Made by a program: the position numbers and the translations under genes. Positions 26,170 to 35,064 of a stretch of 44,516 nucleotides of DNA are shown here, one piece after another. The notes under the pieces are model-generated. The model did no database searches, was not told where the DNA came from, and was given only the letters and a program-made list of their open reading frames with translations. This stretch comes from Pseudomonadales bacterium (GTDB lineage: Bacteria > Pseudomonadota > Gammaproteobacteria > Pseudomonadales > Azotimanducaceae): contig JAKUTH010000018.1 of assembly GCA_022448085.1 (NCBI GenBank), forward strand, positions 1 through 44,516, read 5' to 3'. Each line of letters starts with the position of its first letter. The stretch's first letter is position 1.

Positions 26170-27485
26170 ATTGATATTTTGTCGCGCCACGTTTGAGCTG
26201 TGGCGACAACTTCTTTGACATCGAGGCCTTTGTAGGATCCGTTTTCGTATAGGAGTCTCCCTCCAACCCAGGTGTGGCTGACCTGGTTGGCGGCAGATGT
26301 ATGGATGAGTTGCGCACGGGCATCAAACAAAGGTTGAAGGCTCGGGTTGTCGATGTCTATCGCGATTAAATCGGCCGCTTTGCCCGGCTCGATTGATCCG
26401 ATCTCAGCTTCCAACCCCAGTGCTCGTGCTCCACCCAACGTCGCGGATTCAAGGATTTGGTCAGAGGTGACAAGAGACGGTTTCTCGTTACCGTAGTTTG
26501 CGAGTAGCACGGCGAGACGAGCTTCACCCAACAGATCAAGGACGTTATTTGAAGCCGCTCCATCGGTACCTAGGGCGACGGTGATGCCCGCCGCGTAAAG
26601 TTCAGCGATTGGGCATGTACCGCTGTTGAGCTTCAGATTGGAATAAGGACAGTGAATCACTTTGACGCCACGTTCAGCGATACGTTGAATTTCTTCTTGA
26701 GTCAGAGTCGTCATGTGGACGGCCTGCAATTCTGGTACCAGCATTCCGTGCCGGTCTAGGTACTCAATCCAGGAGCAGCCTAATTTCTCGTGGGCCTTAC
26801 GTACTTCCTGTGGCGTTTCATGCATATGCATTTGGACCGGGATACCCATTTCAGCTGCTAGCGTGAATACACGGGTTAAGGCGTTTTTCGTCACGGAATA
26901 GGCTGCGTGTGGGCCAAACGCTGGATGAATGGTTTTAGCACTTCGATAGCTATCGTTAAGCTCCACCCCTCGATGGATGCATTCGTCCGCGGTATTCGAA
27001 TATGAATTGCGTTGCTCTATTACAGGGAATGCAATCTGGGCGCGAAAGCCCAATTCGGCGGCAATGGCCGCGGTCACTTCGGGGAAGTAGTACATGTCGC
27101 TGGCAGTGGTTATTCCACGGCTCAACATTTCGGCGATCGCCAGTCGTGTTCCGGCCGCGACGAAGTCCCGGGAAACGATTTGGGCTTCCAGTGGCCAGAT
27201 CACTTCGCGTAACCAGGAGTCGAGAAGGTAGCCTTCTCCTAAACCGCGCATTAAAGACATCGCGAGATGTCCATGTGCATTGATTAAGCCCGGCATCACG
27301 ATGTGATGTCCCAAGTCGATTCGTGCAGCTTCAGGATGATTCTTCAGTAGCGAGCGATTCGAGTCGACTGCAAGAATGCGACCGTTTTCTACAACAACAC
27401 CGTGGTCATCTAAAACCGTGTTCGAAGGCGAGATAGGCAATAAATATTGTGCGAGAAGTAGTGTTTTAACAGTCAGATCTGGCAT
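26166..27485 (-). CDS. mtaD: MtaD-like 5'-methylthioadenosine/S-adenosylhomocysteine deaminase (TRZ/ATZ family)
   Basis: Amidohydrolase-superfamily deaminase. The metal-binding HxH lies in NAHGHLAMSLMRG (about residue 60). Later ligands are in HMHETPQE and ALGTDGAASNN, and the C-terminus has TLGGARALGLEAEIGSIEPGK. Members deaminate methylthioadenosine, S-adenosylhomocysteine or related adenosines; the exact substrate cannot be read here. The ATG at 27485 (439 aa) is chosen over a TTG at 27515, which would add ten unconserved residues. No clear ribosome-binding site is seen. Coupled to ubiG and divergent from gyrA (144 bp gap). Confidence 0.85.
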   Translation of the reverse strand: MPDLTVKTLLLAQYLLPISPSNTVLDDHGVVVENGRILAVDSNRSLLKNHPEAARIDLGHHIVMPGLINAHGHLAMSLMRGLGEGYLLDSWLREVIWPLEAQIVSRDFVAAGTRLAIAEMLSRGITTASDMYYFPEVTAAIAAELGFRAQIAFPVIEQRNSYSNTADECIHRGVELNDSYRSAKTIHPAFGPHAAYSVTKNALTRVFTLAAEMGIPVQMHMHETPQEVRKAHEKLGCSWIEYLDRHGMLVPELQAVHMTTLTQEEIQRIAERGVKVIHCPYSNLKLNSGTCPIAELYAAGITVALGTDGAASNNVLDLLGEARLAVLLANYGNEKPSLVTSDQILESATLGGARALGLEAEIGSIEPGKAADLIAIDIDNPSLQPLFDARAQLIHTSAANQVSHTWVGGRLLYENGSYKGLDVKEVVATAQTWRDKISI

Positions 27486-27561
27486 CTGCGCGAGTATAGC
27501 GGAACGGTATTGCAAAACCGGTTAGGGATTGGGCCAAAACCCCCAGAAGATGGTTTGAACA

Positions 27562-27570
27562 TGGTAGAAT
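27562..27570 (+). promoter_or_regulatory. Candidate extended -10 promoter for gyrA
   Basis: TGG followed by TAGAAT at 27562-27570 makes an extended -10, with transcription expected near 27577 and a leader of about 53 nt. No convincing -35 was found. The position, between divergent mtaD and gyrA, fits. Confidence 0.45.
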
Positions 27571-27594
27571 CACGCTGTCCCTGACACCGTGATT
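27568..27594. repeat. Inverted repeat at the gyrA promoter
   Basis: AATCACG (27568-27574) and CGTGATT (27588-27594) are perfect 7-bp inverted arms around a 13-base centre. The left arm overlaps the candidate gyrA -10 box. It could be an operator or part of a 5'-leader hairpin; the function is unknown. Confidence 0.5.
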
Positions 27595-27629
27595 TAACGA
27601 CTGGATGACCACCTTGTTTCCTTCTTCCG

Positions 27630-30251
27630 ATGTCTGAAGACGAAAACTCGACAGAGTCCGAAAGTGGTTCCGGATCGGGGGGCGACGATGCCGTTGCTGG
27701 AGGGCTGCCCCCAAGGGGACCAGAAATCCCTCCGGTAAATATCGAGGACGAACTGCGCGAGTCGTTTCTTGGTTACGCGATGAGCGTGATCGTTTCACGC
27801 GCACTGCCAGACATCCGGGACGGTCTTAAACCGGTTCACCGACGCGTGCTGTTCGCCATGAGCGAACTGAACAACACCCATAACCGCAGTCCGGTCAAAG
27901 GTGCGCGAGTATCCGGTGAAGTCATGGGGAAATATCACCCGCACGGTGATCTTTCTATCTACGACACGATTGTCCGTATGGCGCAGCCTTGGAACATGCG
28001 GTACATGCTCGTAGACGGCCAAGGCAATTTCGGCTCGATTGACGGAGATCCTGCGGCAGCTTCCCGATATACCGAAGTTCGCATGACCCGTTTTGCCAGT
28101 AGCTTATTGGCCGACCTGGATATGGAAACGGTCGAATTTGAAGACAATTACGATGAGACGCTGACAATGCCGTCGGTGCTGCCAACACGGGTGCCAAACT
28201 TACTCGTTAACGGGTCGACCGGCATTGCGGTTGGGATGGCGACCAATATCCCGCCTCATAATTTGCGCGAAGTGGTTGACGGCTGTTTAGAGCTGCTTGA
28301 AAACCCAGAACTCTCTGTCGATTCGTTGATGGAGCACGTTCATGGACCTGACTTTCCTACCGCCGGGATCATCAACGGACGTGCGGGTATCGTTCAGGCG
28401 TACAGAACAGGTCGGGGGCGTATATTCCTCAGAGCTCGCGCCGAAGTCGTAGGTAAAGACACTGGTAAAGAATCGATCATCGTCACGGAAATTCCGTACC
28501 AGTTAACCACCAAAAAATTGATCGAACGGATAGCCGAGCTCGTTAAAGAAAAAAGGATTGAGGGCATCACCGACGTTCGCAATGAGTCCGATAGGGATGG
28601 CCTGAGAATTGTTATCGAACTACGGCGTGGCGAACCGGGCGAAGTCGTTCTAAACAATCTATACGCCCAAACTCAGATGCAGACTGTATTCGGGATTAAC
28701 TGTCAAGCGATCGTTGATGGACGCCCGAAACAGGTTAATTTGAAGGAAATGTTGGAGGCGTTTCTAAGGCACCGTCGCGAGGTGATTACACGTCGGACGG
28801 TATACCTGCTCCGGCGCGCGCGCCAACGGGGGCATCTTCTCGAGGGCCAGATCGTCGCACTGGAAAATATTGATGCAGTCGTCGAGCTAATTCGGAAATC
28901 GCAGAACGCGGCGGAGGCACGAGCGGCTTTGTTGGGCCGTGGTTGGGAGTCGGACACCATCTCGAAACTGATGGAGAAGGTCGGTCCAGACGCTTGTCGC
29001 CCTCTAGATCTCGACGATGCGTATGGGTTGCGTGGTGGCGTTTATAACCTATCCGAAGAACAGGCACAGTCGATTCTCGACATGCGACTTCATCGACTGA
29101 CAGCGCTTGAGAAGAATCAATTGATTGAAGAATACGAAGGAATTCTTGCAGAAATCGAGGATCTACAACAAATATTGGGCTCGAGTGATCGATTGCATGC
29201 CGTGATTCGGGACGAATTGAACGAGATTCGAGAAAATTACGGGGACGACCGTAGATCTGAAATTCTAAGCTCTCAATTGGATTTGACCGCGGAGGACCTG
29301 ATAACCGAAGAAGACCTGGTGGTGACGGTATCTCATCAGGGGTATGCCAAGACTCAGCCTCTCGAGGTGTATCAAGCTCAGCGCCGTGGTGGGCGCGGGC
29401 GTATGGCGACAACGGTGAACGATGAGGACTTTGTCGAGCATCTAGTTATAGCGAATAGTCACGAAACCCTTCTTTGTTTCTCGAACGCTGGAAAAGTTTA
29501 CTGGTTGAAGGTCTATCAAATACCCCAAGGGAGTCGAGGTGCAAAGGGTCGGCCGCTCGTCAATATGTTGCCGCTAGAGGATGGCGAGCGCATTACGGCC
29601 ATACAGCCCGTTGGCGATTTCGATGACGATTCTTTCGTTTTCATGGCGACGGCCAACGGCACGGTCAAGAAAACGCCGCTGGAACAATTTTCGCGCCCGA
29701 GACCCAGTGGCTTGATTGCTTTGGAGCTGGAAGAGGGCAACACGCTCGTCGGCGTTTCGATGACGGACGGACACTGTGACATCGTGCTGGTTTCGAGTGT
29801 GGGCAAAGCGGTCCGTTTTAAAGAGTCAGATGTACGTGCAGTGGGACGAACGGCCCGCGGTGTACGGGGAATCCGGTTATTGGCCGCCCAGCGCCTCATT
29901 TCTCTAATTGTTCCCGAGGATGGTGGGTATATGTTGACCGCTGCTGAGTTTGGATACGGCAAGCGTACCTTGCTCAGCGAGTTCCCGGTGAGAGGCCGCG
30001 GGACGCAAGGTGTTATAGCGATTCAGACTTCGAAACGAAACGGGGATGTCGTTGGCGCTCGACAGGTATTTGAGGGCGACGAGATCATGTTGATAAGTGA
30101 CCAAGGAACGCTCGTTCGAACGTCAGTCGACGAAATTTCTGTGGTCGGTCGAAATACCCAGGGTGTTCGGCTCATTGCTTTACGCGATACCGAAAAGTTA
30201 GTAGGACTCGAACGCATTGTCGAAACCGAATCGAGCACGCTAGTCGAGTAG
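27630..30251 (+). CDS. gyrA: DNA gyrase subunit A
   Basis: Breakage-rejoining subunit of gyrase. The catalytic tyrosine is Y147 in [11 protein letters not shown], and the GyrA-box QRRGGRG needed for DNA wrapping is present (about residue 588), separating gyrase from topoisomerase IV. The six-bladed C-terminal domain is complete; 873 aa is typical. An extra 25 or so residues, Ser/Gly/acidic, precede the conserved [18 protein letters not shown]. In the quinolone-resistance region the protein reads [10 protein letters not shown], with Leu108 (codon 27951-27953) at the E. coli Ser83 position. First gene of the run to lapA. Confidence 0.97.
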   Translation: MSEDENSTESESGSGSGGDDAVAGGLPPRGPEIPPVNIEDELRESFLGYAMSVIVSRALPDIRDGLKPVHRRVLFAMSELNNTHNRSPVKGARVSGEVMGKYHPHGDLSIYDTIVRMAQPWNMRYMLVDGQGNFGSIDGDPAAASRYTEVRMTRFASSLLADLDMETVEFEDNYDETLTMPSVLPTRVPNLLVNGSTGIAVGMATNIPPHNLREVVDGCLELLENPELSVDSLMEHVHGPDFPTAGIINGRAGIVQAYRTGRGRIFLRARAEVVGKDTGKESIIVTEIPYQLTTKKLIERIAELVKEKRIEGITDVRNESDRDGLRIVIELRRGEPGEVVLNNLYAQTQMQTVFGINCQAIVDGRPKQVNLKEMLEAFLRHRREVITRRTVYLLRRARQRGHLLEGQIVALENIDAVVELIRKSQNAAEARAALLGRGWESDTISKLMEKVGPDACRPLDLDDAYGLRGGVYNLSEEQAQSILDMRLHRLTALEKNQLIEEYEGILAEIEDLQQILGSSDRLHAVIRDELNEIRENYGDDRRSEILSSQLDLTAEDLITEEDLVVTVSHQGYAKTQPLEVYQAQRRGGRGRMATTVNDEDFVEHLVIANSHETLLCFSNAGKVYWLKVYQIPQGSRGAKGRPLVNMLPLEDGERITAIQPVGDFDDDSFVFMATANGTVKKTPLEQFSRPRPSGLIALELEEGNTLVGVSMTDGHCDIVLVSSVGKAVRFKESDVRAVGRTARGVRGIRLLAAQRLISLIVPEDGGYMLTAAEFGYGKRTLLSEFPVRGRGTQGVIAIQTSKRNGDVVGARQVFEGDEIMLISDQGTLVRTSVDEISVVGRNTQGVRLIALRDTEKLVGLERIVETESSTLVE

Positions 30252-30289
30252 TAATCGTTCCAGGCCGGCCTCATCAGATCGCCCCAACC

Positions 30290-31372
30290 ATGAGCAATAT
30301 ATTTAATTTTTCTGCGGGTCCGTCCTCCCTGCCTCCATCGGTGATGGAGCGCGCCCGCCAAGAGTTTCGTGACTACGGTGGACTTGGCGTATCGGTGATG
30401 GAAATTAGCCACCGATCTCACGAGTTTGTACAGATTGCCGAGCGGGCTGAAGCGGATCTCCGTGAATTACTAGATCTCAATGATGATTATTACGTCTTGT
30501 TCTTACATGGTGGCGCGAGCATGCAATTTGCGATGGTGCCACTGAACTTGGCGCGTATTTCGGACACCGTAGACTACGTCGATACGGGGTCCTGGTCGAC
30601 GAAAGCCATTACCGAAGCCAAACGTTTAACGCGAGTAAATGTTGCGGCGACATCTAGGGATCATGATTACGATCGCGTTCCTGGTTTTCGCGACTGGAGG
30701 CTCTCCAAATCTGCGCGCTACGTTCATCTGACCTCAAACGAAACCATCGGCGGCGTGCAATTCCACGAATTCCCAGATACGGGTGATGTGCCGTTAGTCG
30801 CTGATATGTCCTCCGATTTTCTGTCTCGCCCGGTCGATGCTCACCGATTTGGACTTATATACGCAGGCGCTCAGAAGAATGTGGGTCCGGCCGGTCTATG
30901 CATCGTTGTTATACGTAAGGATCTTTGCGGAAAAGACCGCAAACACACGCCAAGCATGCTTAGTTATGGCGTTCTTGCACAACACAAATCAATGTTCAAT
31001 ACGCCACCAACGTACAATTGGTATTTGGCAGGCCTAGTTCTTGATTGGTTGAAACGTGAAGGCGGTTTGCGAGCGATGGAGATTCGTAATCGCCGAAAGG
31101 CAGAAAAGCTCTACGCGGCGATCGATAGGAGTGATTTGTATCATTCACCGGTGCAACGTTCTCACCGATCGATCATGAACGTACCGTTCACTTTGTTGGA
31201 GTCTGAACTGGAAGATCGCTTCTTAGAGGTGGCCAAGACGAGGGGGCTCCTCAATCTAAAAGGACACCGAAGCGTGGGCGGTATGCGGGCAAGCCTCTAC
31301 AATGCAATTGACGAAGAAGCAGTGGACGCGCTGATCGAACATATGGAAAGTTTCGAAAAGGCCACACGGTAG
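30290..31372 (+). CDS. serC: Phosphoserine aminotransferase
   Basis: PLP enzyme that forms 3-phosphoserine, and also acts in the PdxA/PdxJ pyridoxine route. FNFSAGPSSLPPSVMERA at the N-terminus, GGASMQFAMVPLNL, DMSSDFLSRPVD, and the PLP lysine in YAGAQKNVGPAGL (about residue 196) identify SerC. The 360 aa match. It lies 38 bp after gyrA, as in pseudomonads. Confidence 0.96.
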   Translation: MSNIFNFSAGPSSLPPSVMERARQEFRDYGGLGVSVMEISHRSHEFVQIAERAEADLRELLDLNDDYYVLFLHGGASMQFAMVPLNLARISDTVDYVDTGSWSTKAITEAKRLTRVNVAATSRDHDYDRVPGFRDWRLSKSARYVHLTSNETIGGVQFHEFPDTGDVPLVADMSSDFLSRPVDAHRFGLIYAGAQKNVGPAGLCIVVIRKDLCGKDRKHTPSMLSYGVLAQHKSMFNTPPTYNWYLAGLVLDWLKREGGLRAMEIRNRRKAEKLYAAIDRSDLYHSPVQRSHRSIMNVPFTLLESELEDRFLEVAKTRGLLNLKGHRSVGGMRASLYNAIDEEAVDALIEHMESFEKATR

Positions 31373-31379
31373 AACGAAA

Positions 31380-32474
31380 ATGGACGAGAAAGCACTTCAG
31401 GGATTGCGGGAGCAAATAGATGCGATCGACCGCCAGTTAAGAGGTTTGCTTAACGAACGCGCGGCTTGTGCACTAAAGGTTGCGGATATTAAGAGTGCAA
31501 GTGGTCGGGTGGCGACCACTTCGTTTTATCGTCCCGAACGGGAAGCGCAGATTATTGAACGTCTCCGAACTGAAAATGAGGGACCACTTTCGGATGATTC
31601 TGTCGAGAGACTCTTTAGAGAGATCATTTCCTGCTGCCTCTCGCTTGAGCAGCCGATAAAGATTGCTTATTTGGGGCCGTCCGGCACATACACTGAAGCC
31701 GCGACGATCAGGCAATTTGGTCACTTCGCGACAACCAGTCCAGTGAGTTCCATTGATGAGGTTTTCCGTGAAGTCGAATCAGGCGATGCTCATTTTGGAG
31801 TCGTTCCGGTAGAAAACAGTACAGAAGGTATGGTCAACCATACGCTCGACTGTTTTATCGCGACGTCGCTTAACATCTGCGCTGAAGTAGAGCTACCCAT
31901 TCATCACGCGCTGCTGGCAGGCATGGGAACCGCTCAAGATGAGATTGATTGCGTGTATTCGCACGAGCAATCCTTGGCTCAATGCAGAGGGTGGCTAGAC
32001 ACCCATCTTCCTCACGTCGAGCGTAGGCCAGTTGCTAGTAATGCTGAAGCGGCAAAACTAGCGGGGGAATTGGAGCGGAGCGCAGCTATTGCTGGCGAAG
32101 TAGCGGGGGATAGCTATGGCCTCGTTGTCTTACACCGGAATATTGAAGACTTAGCAGATAACACGACTCGATTCCTTGTCATAGGTGATCAGAATGTCGG
32201 GCCGAGTGGGCATGACAAAACATCCATTCTTGTTTCCACCCGTGACGAGCCAGGTGCTTTGTATAAAGTTCTCGAACCATTCCACCGCAGTGGGATTAGC
32301 CTTTCCCGAATTGAAACGAGGCCAGCACGATCGAGTAACTGGAGCTATGTATTTTTCATCGATTTCGACGGACACCAGTCGTCAGTGGAGATAGCTACCG
32401 TACTTGACGAAGTCCGATCGGTTGCTTTGGACGTTCGTTCGCTGGGATCGTATCCACAAGCCGTGGGACGATAA
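31380..32474 (+). CDS. pheA: Chorismate mutase/prephenate dehydratase (P-protein)
   Basis: Bifunctional enzyme from chorismate to phenylpyruvate. An AroQ chorismate mutase domain (LREQIDAIDRQLRGLLNERA, residues 9-28) is followed by prephenate dehydratase (IAYLGPSGTYTEAATIRQFG from about 99; VPVENSTEGMVNHTLD; DNTTRFLVIG, with the catalytic Thr). An ACT domain (TSILVSTRDEPGALYKVL; SRIETRPAR) is the likely site of phenylalanine feedback. 364 aa. Overlaps hisC by one base (TAATG). Confidence 0.96.
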   Translation: MDEKALQGLREQIDAIDRQLRGLLNERAACALKVADIKSASGRVATTSFYRPEREAQIIERLRTENEGPLSDDSVERLFREIISCCLSLEQPIKIAYLGPSGTYTEAATIRQFGHFATTSPVSSIDEVFREVESGDAHFGVVPVENSTEGMVNHTLDCFIATSLNICAEVELPIHHALLAGMGTAQDEIDCVYSHEQSLAQCRGWLDTHLPHVERRPVASNAEAAKLAGELERSAAIAGEVAGDSYGLVVLHRNIEDLADNTTRFLVIGDQNVGPSGHDKTSILVSTRDEPGALYKVLEPFHRSGISLSRIETRPARSSNWSYVFFIDFDGHQSSVEIATVLDEVRSVALDVRSLGSYPQAVGR

Positions 32475-33556
32475 TGGAGAACATTAATTCTCGCGTGCTC
32501 GAGCTAGCACCGTATCAACCCGGAAAGCCTCTGGAAGAACTTAGTCGCGAGCTCGGAATTGGCGACGCGATTAAGCTTGCGAGTAATGAAAATCCGAGAG
32601 GACCTGGGCCTGGCGTGCGGCAAGCACTTGCCGATGCAATTACGGGTATATCAAGGTATCCCGACAGCACTGGGTATCGGCTGAAACGTATTCTTGCTGA
32701 TCGCTTGAACGTTGATGAGACGCAAATAACGTTGGGGAATGGTTCCAACGACGTTTTGGAGCTGGCGGCGCGGGTAGCCCTTTCGCCTGGATCGGTTGGA
32801 GTTGTCGATGAATATTGTTTCGTGGTGTATCCGCTTGCGATAGCGGCAGCACACGGCAAGTTAACACGTGTATCGTCCGTAGATTGGGGACACGATTTGG
32901 ATGAGATGGCGGCCGCGGTCGACGCGGCAACACGGATCGTATACATAGCGAATCCGAACAATCCGACCGGCACTTGGGTCAACAAGAACAGTTTAGAGAA
33001 ATTTCTGAATCGGGTGCCGGAACGAGTATGGGTGGTGTTGGATGAGGCCTATTTTGAATATGTTGATGGGAAGGACTATCCAGATGGCGTCAAGATGCTC
33101 GTTGACTATCCGAACTTAGTTGTGACCCGTACCTTTTCAAAAATTCATGGCTTGGCCGCATTGCGTATTGGCTACAGTGTTACTTCTAGCGACTTTGCCG
33201 ATTTAATGAATCGGATTCGCCAGCCGTTCAACGTCAACGCACTTGCTTTGGCGGCCGCAGAGGCTGCGTTAGCAGATGATGATTACGTCAACGCGAGCCG
33301 ACGGCTGAACACCAGAGGTATGGATTATGTGGTCGAAGGTCTCGGTAAACTGGGATTCCCAGTTATTCCCTCGGCTGGGAATTTCGTTAGTTTTGAGAGT
33401 GGGCGAGCTTCCCACAGGATTTATGAAGCCCTTCTTCAGCGCGGTGTCATCGTACGTCCCCTAGGGAATTACGGTATGAACGAACACTTACGCGTCACCG
33501 TCGGGTTACCCGACGAGAATGAGCGCTTTCTTGAAGCACTAAGTCAGATTAGTTGA
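32474..33556 (+). CDS. hisC: Histidinol-phosphate aminotransferase
   Basis: PLP aminotransferase of fold type I. KLASNENPRGPGPGV, SRYPDSTGYRLK, GNGSNDVLELAARV, YIANPNNPTGTW, VVLDEAYFEYV and the Schiff-base lysine in RTFSKIHGLAALRIGY are typical HisC. 360 aa. In this operon type HisC often also transaminates aromatic keto acids; its setting between pheA and tyrA fits that double role. Overlaps with pheA (1 bp) and tyrA (4 bp) imply coupling. Confidence 0.93.
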   Translation: MENINSRVLELAPYQPGKPLEELSRELGIGDAIKLASNENPRGPGPGVRQALADAITGISRYPDSTGYRLKRILADRLNVDETQITLGNGSNDVLELAARVALSPGSVGVVDEYCFVVYPLAIAAAHGKLTRVSSVDWGHDLDEMAAAVDAATRIVYIANPNNPTGTWVNKNSLEKFLNRVPERVWVVLDEAYFEYVDGKDYPDGVKMLVDYPNLVVTRTFSKIHGLAALRIGYSVTSSDFADLMNRIRQPFNVNALALAAAEAALADDDYVNASRRLNTRGMDYVVEGLGKLGFPVIPSAGNFVSFESGRASHRIYEALLQRGVIVRPLGNYGMNEHLRVTVGLPDENERFLEALSQIS

Positions 33557-34374
33557 GCACCCTCGTTGTAATTGGTACCGGATTGATTGGCGCCTCGTTC
33601 GCACTCGCTGCTAAGAGAGCACGGTTGGTCCAAACCGTGATTGGTTTGGACGTAGATGAAAGCGTGCTCGTCGAGGCGAAAAAGCTGGGTGTAATTGATC
33701 ACATGAACGAGGTGACTCAACTGCCTGATCTGGTTTGCGTGGCAGTCCCGACGCATGCGATCGCCGAATCTGTAAATGATGCCCAGCGCAAATATGGTTC
33801 AAACGTCCCCATATTTGACACTGGTAGCGTTAAGGTTCCCGTAATTGAGGCCTTTGAATCCGTTCCTCCCAACTTTGTTCCATGTCATCCGATAGCGGGT
33901 TCCGACCGTCAAGGACCGGCTGCAGCAGACGCCGACCTATTCCAAGATCGCGCTGTAATCGTGACCCCTCTGGAAAATACCGACGCGTCCGCCGCAGCAG
34001 TAATCGAAAATGCTTGGTCCAGCATTGGCGCTCGTGTGATACGGCAAACTCCCTGGGAACACGATGACGATATGGCGATGGTTTCTCACCTTCCGCATCT
34101 TGTTGCCTTTGCATTGGTTGAACTCCTTGCAAACAGTGAAGTACGCCTCAGCGATCGAATTGGTGATGGGTTTCGAGATATGACTCGAATAGCCGGATCC
34201 GATCCAACCATTTGGCAGCAGATATTGACCGATAACGCGGGTCGTGTACGAAAGAAACTGGACGAACTGTTGCGTGTTCTCGAAACTATTCAAAACGCTG
34301 CCCAAAACGATCCCGAAGAATTGCAACGAATCTTGACGGGCATTAGCGATTATAGAAAGCGTCTGGATGGTTGA
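33553..34374 (+). CDS. tyrA: Prephenate dehydrogenase (TyrA family)
   Basis: NAD(P)-dependent oxidative decarboxylation of prephenate (or arogenate) toward tyrosine. The Rossmann motif GTGLIGASFALAAK (about residues 8-21), CHPIAGSDRQGP (about 115) and HLPHLVAFAL (about 180) are TyrA hallmarks. 273 aa, monofunctional, without a chorismate mutase domain or the fused AroA domain seen in pseudomonads. The start is a TTG at 33553 within the hisC stop (TTGA). Its end overlaps cmk by 8 bp, leaving no space for the aroA usually found here. Confidence 0.92.
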   Translation: MSTLVVIGTGLIGASFALAAKRARLVQTVIGLDVDESVLVEAKKLGVIDHMNEVTQLPDLVCVAVPTHAIAESVNDAQRKYGSNVPIFDTGSVKVPVIEAFESVPPNFVPCHPIAGSDRQGPAAADADLFQDRAVIVTPLENTDASAAAVIENAWSSIGARVIRQTPWEHDDDMAMVSHLPHLVAFALVELLANSEVRLSDRIGDGFRDMTRIAGSDPTIWQQILTDNAGRVRKKLDELLRVLETIQNAAQNDPEELQRILTGISDYRKRLDG

Positions 34375-35053
34375 TCTAGCCCCAGTCATTTGCGTCGACG
34401 GGCCGAGTGGGTCGGGCAAAGGCACGTTGGCGCAGGCGATAGCAAGGAGGCTTGGTTGGCACATTCTCGACAGCGGAAGTCTGTATCGCATTGTCGGCCT
34501 TCAAGCTCACTTACTGGGCATATCTGTTGAGGACGACAATGCGCTGGAACAGGTTGTAAAGTCCTTTGAGATTCGTTTTGCGACTGAGCGAAGTCCAATT
34601 TTGTTCGTGAACGGTAGCGATGTAACCGAAGCAATTCGTGGCGAGGAAGCGACCCGGTTTGCGAGTCTTGTCGCAAAAAGAGAAAAAGTACGGGCTGCCT
34701 TGTTAGTCCGCCAGAAGGAATTTCGCAAGCTGCCAGGATTGGTTGCCGATGGGCGCGACATGGGTACGGTGGTTTTCCCAGACGCGAAATTGAAGATTTA
34801 CTTGGATGCGAGCCCCGAAGAAAGGGCGCGACGGCGATACGTCGAGTTGAAAGATAAGGGTCCGAATGTTAGCCTGCCCGACCTTTTTCAAAGCCTTAAA
34901 GAGCGGGATGTTCGGGATAAGACCAGGAACTTTTCCCCGCTCAAAGTAGCCCCGGATGCATATGTTCTGGACAGCACGGGACTTTCGATTGATGAGGTTT
35001 TAGAAAAGGCGCTCGTGGCCGCGCGGGGAAAAGGGCTACTGATTACCAACTGA
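34367..35053 (+). CDS. cmk: Cytidylate kinase
   Basis: Phosphorylates CMP/dCMP. The P-loop GPSGSGKGTLAQ lies near residue 12. LDSGSLYR, VADGRDMGTVVFPDA and YLDASPEERARRRYVEL are typical. 228 aa. It overlaps tyrA by 8 bp and sits 11 bp before rpsA, the usual cmk-rpsA pair. It is the only intact pyrimidine monophosphate kinase in this window. Confidence 0.95.
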   Translation: MVDLAPVICVDGPSGSGKGTLAQAIARRLGWHILDSGSLYRIVGLQAHLLGISVEDDNALEQVVKSFEIRFATERSPILFVNGSDVTEAIRGEEATRFASLVAKREKVRAALLVRQKEFRKLPGLVADGRDMGTVVFPDAKLKIYLDASPEERARRRYVELKDKGPNVSLPDLFQSLKERDVRDKTRNFSPLKVAPDAYVLDSTGLSIDEVLEKALVAARGKGLLITN

Positions 35054-35064
35054 GATAGGAAACT

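Noticed and set aside
28786-29412. A 208-codon minus-strand open frame
   Set aside because: Entirely antisense to the conserved middle of gyrA.
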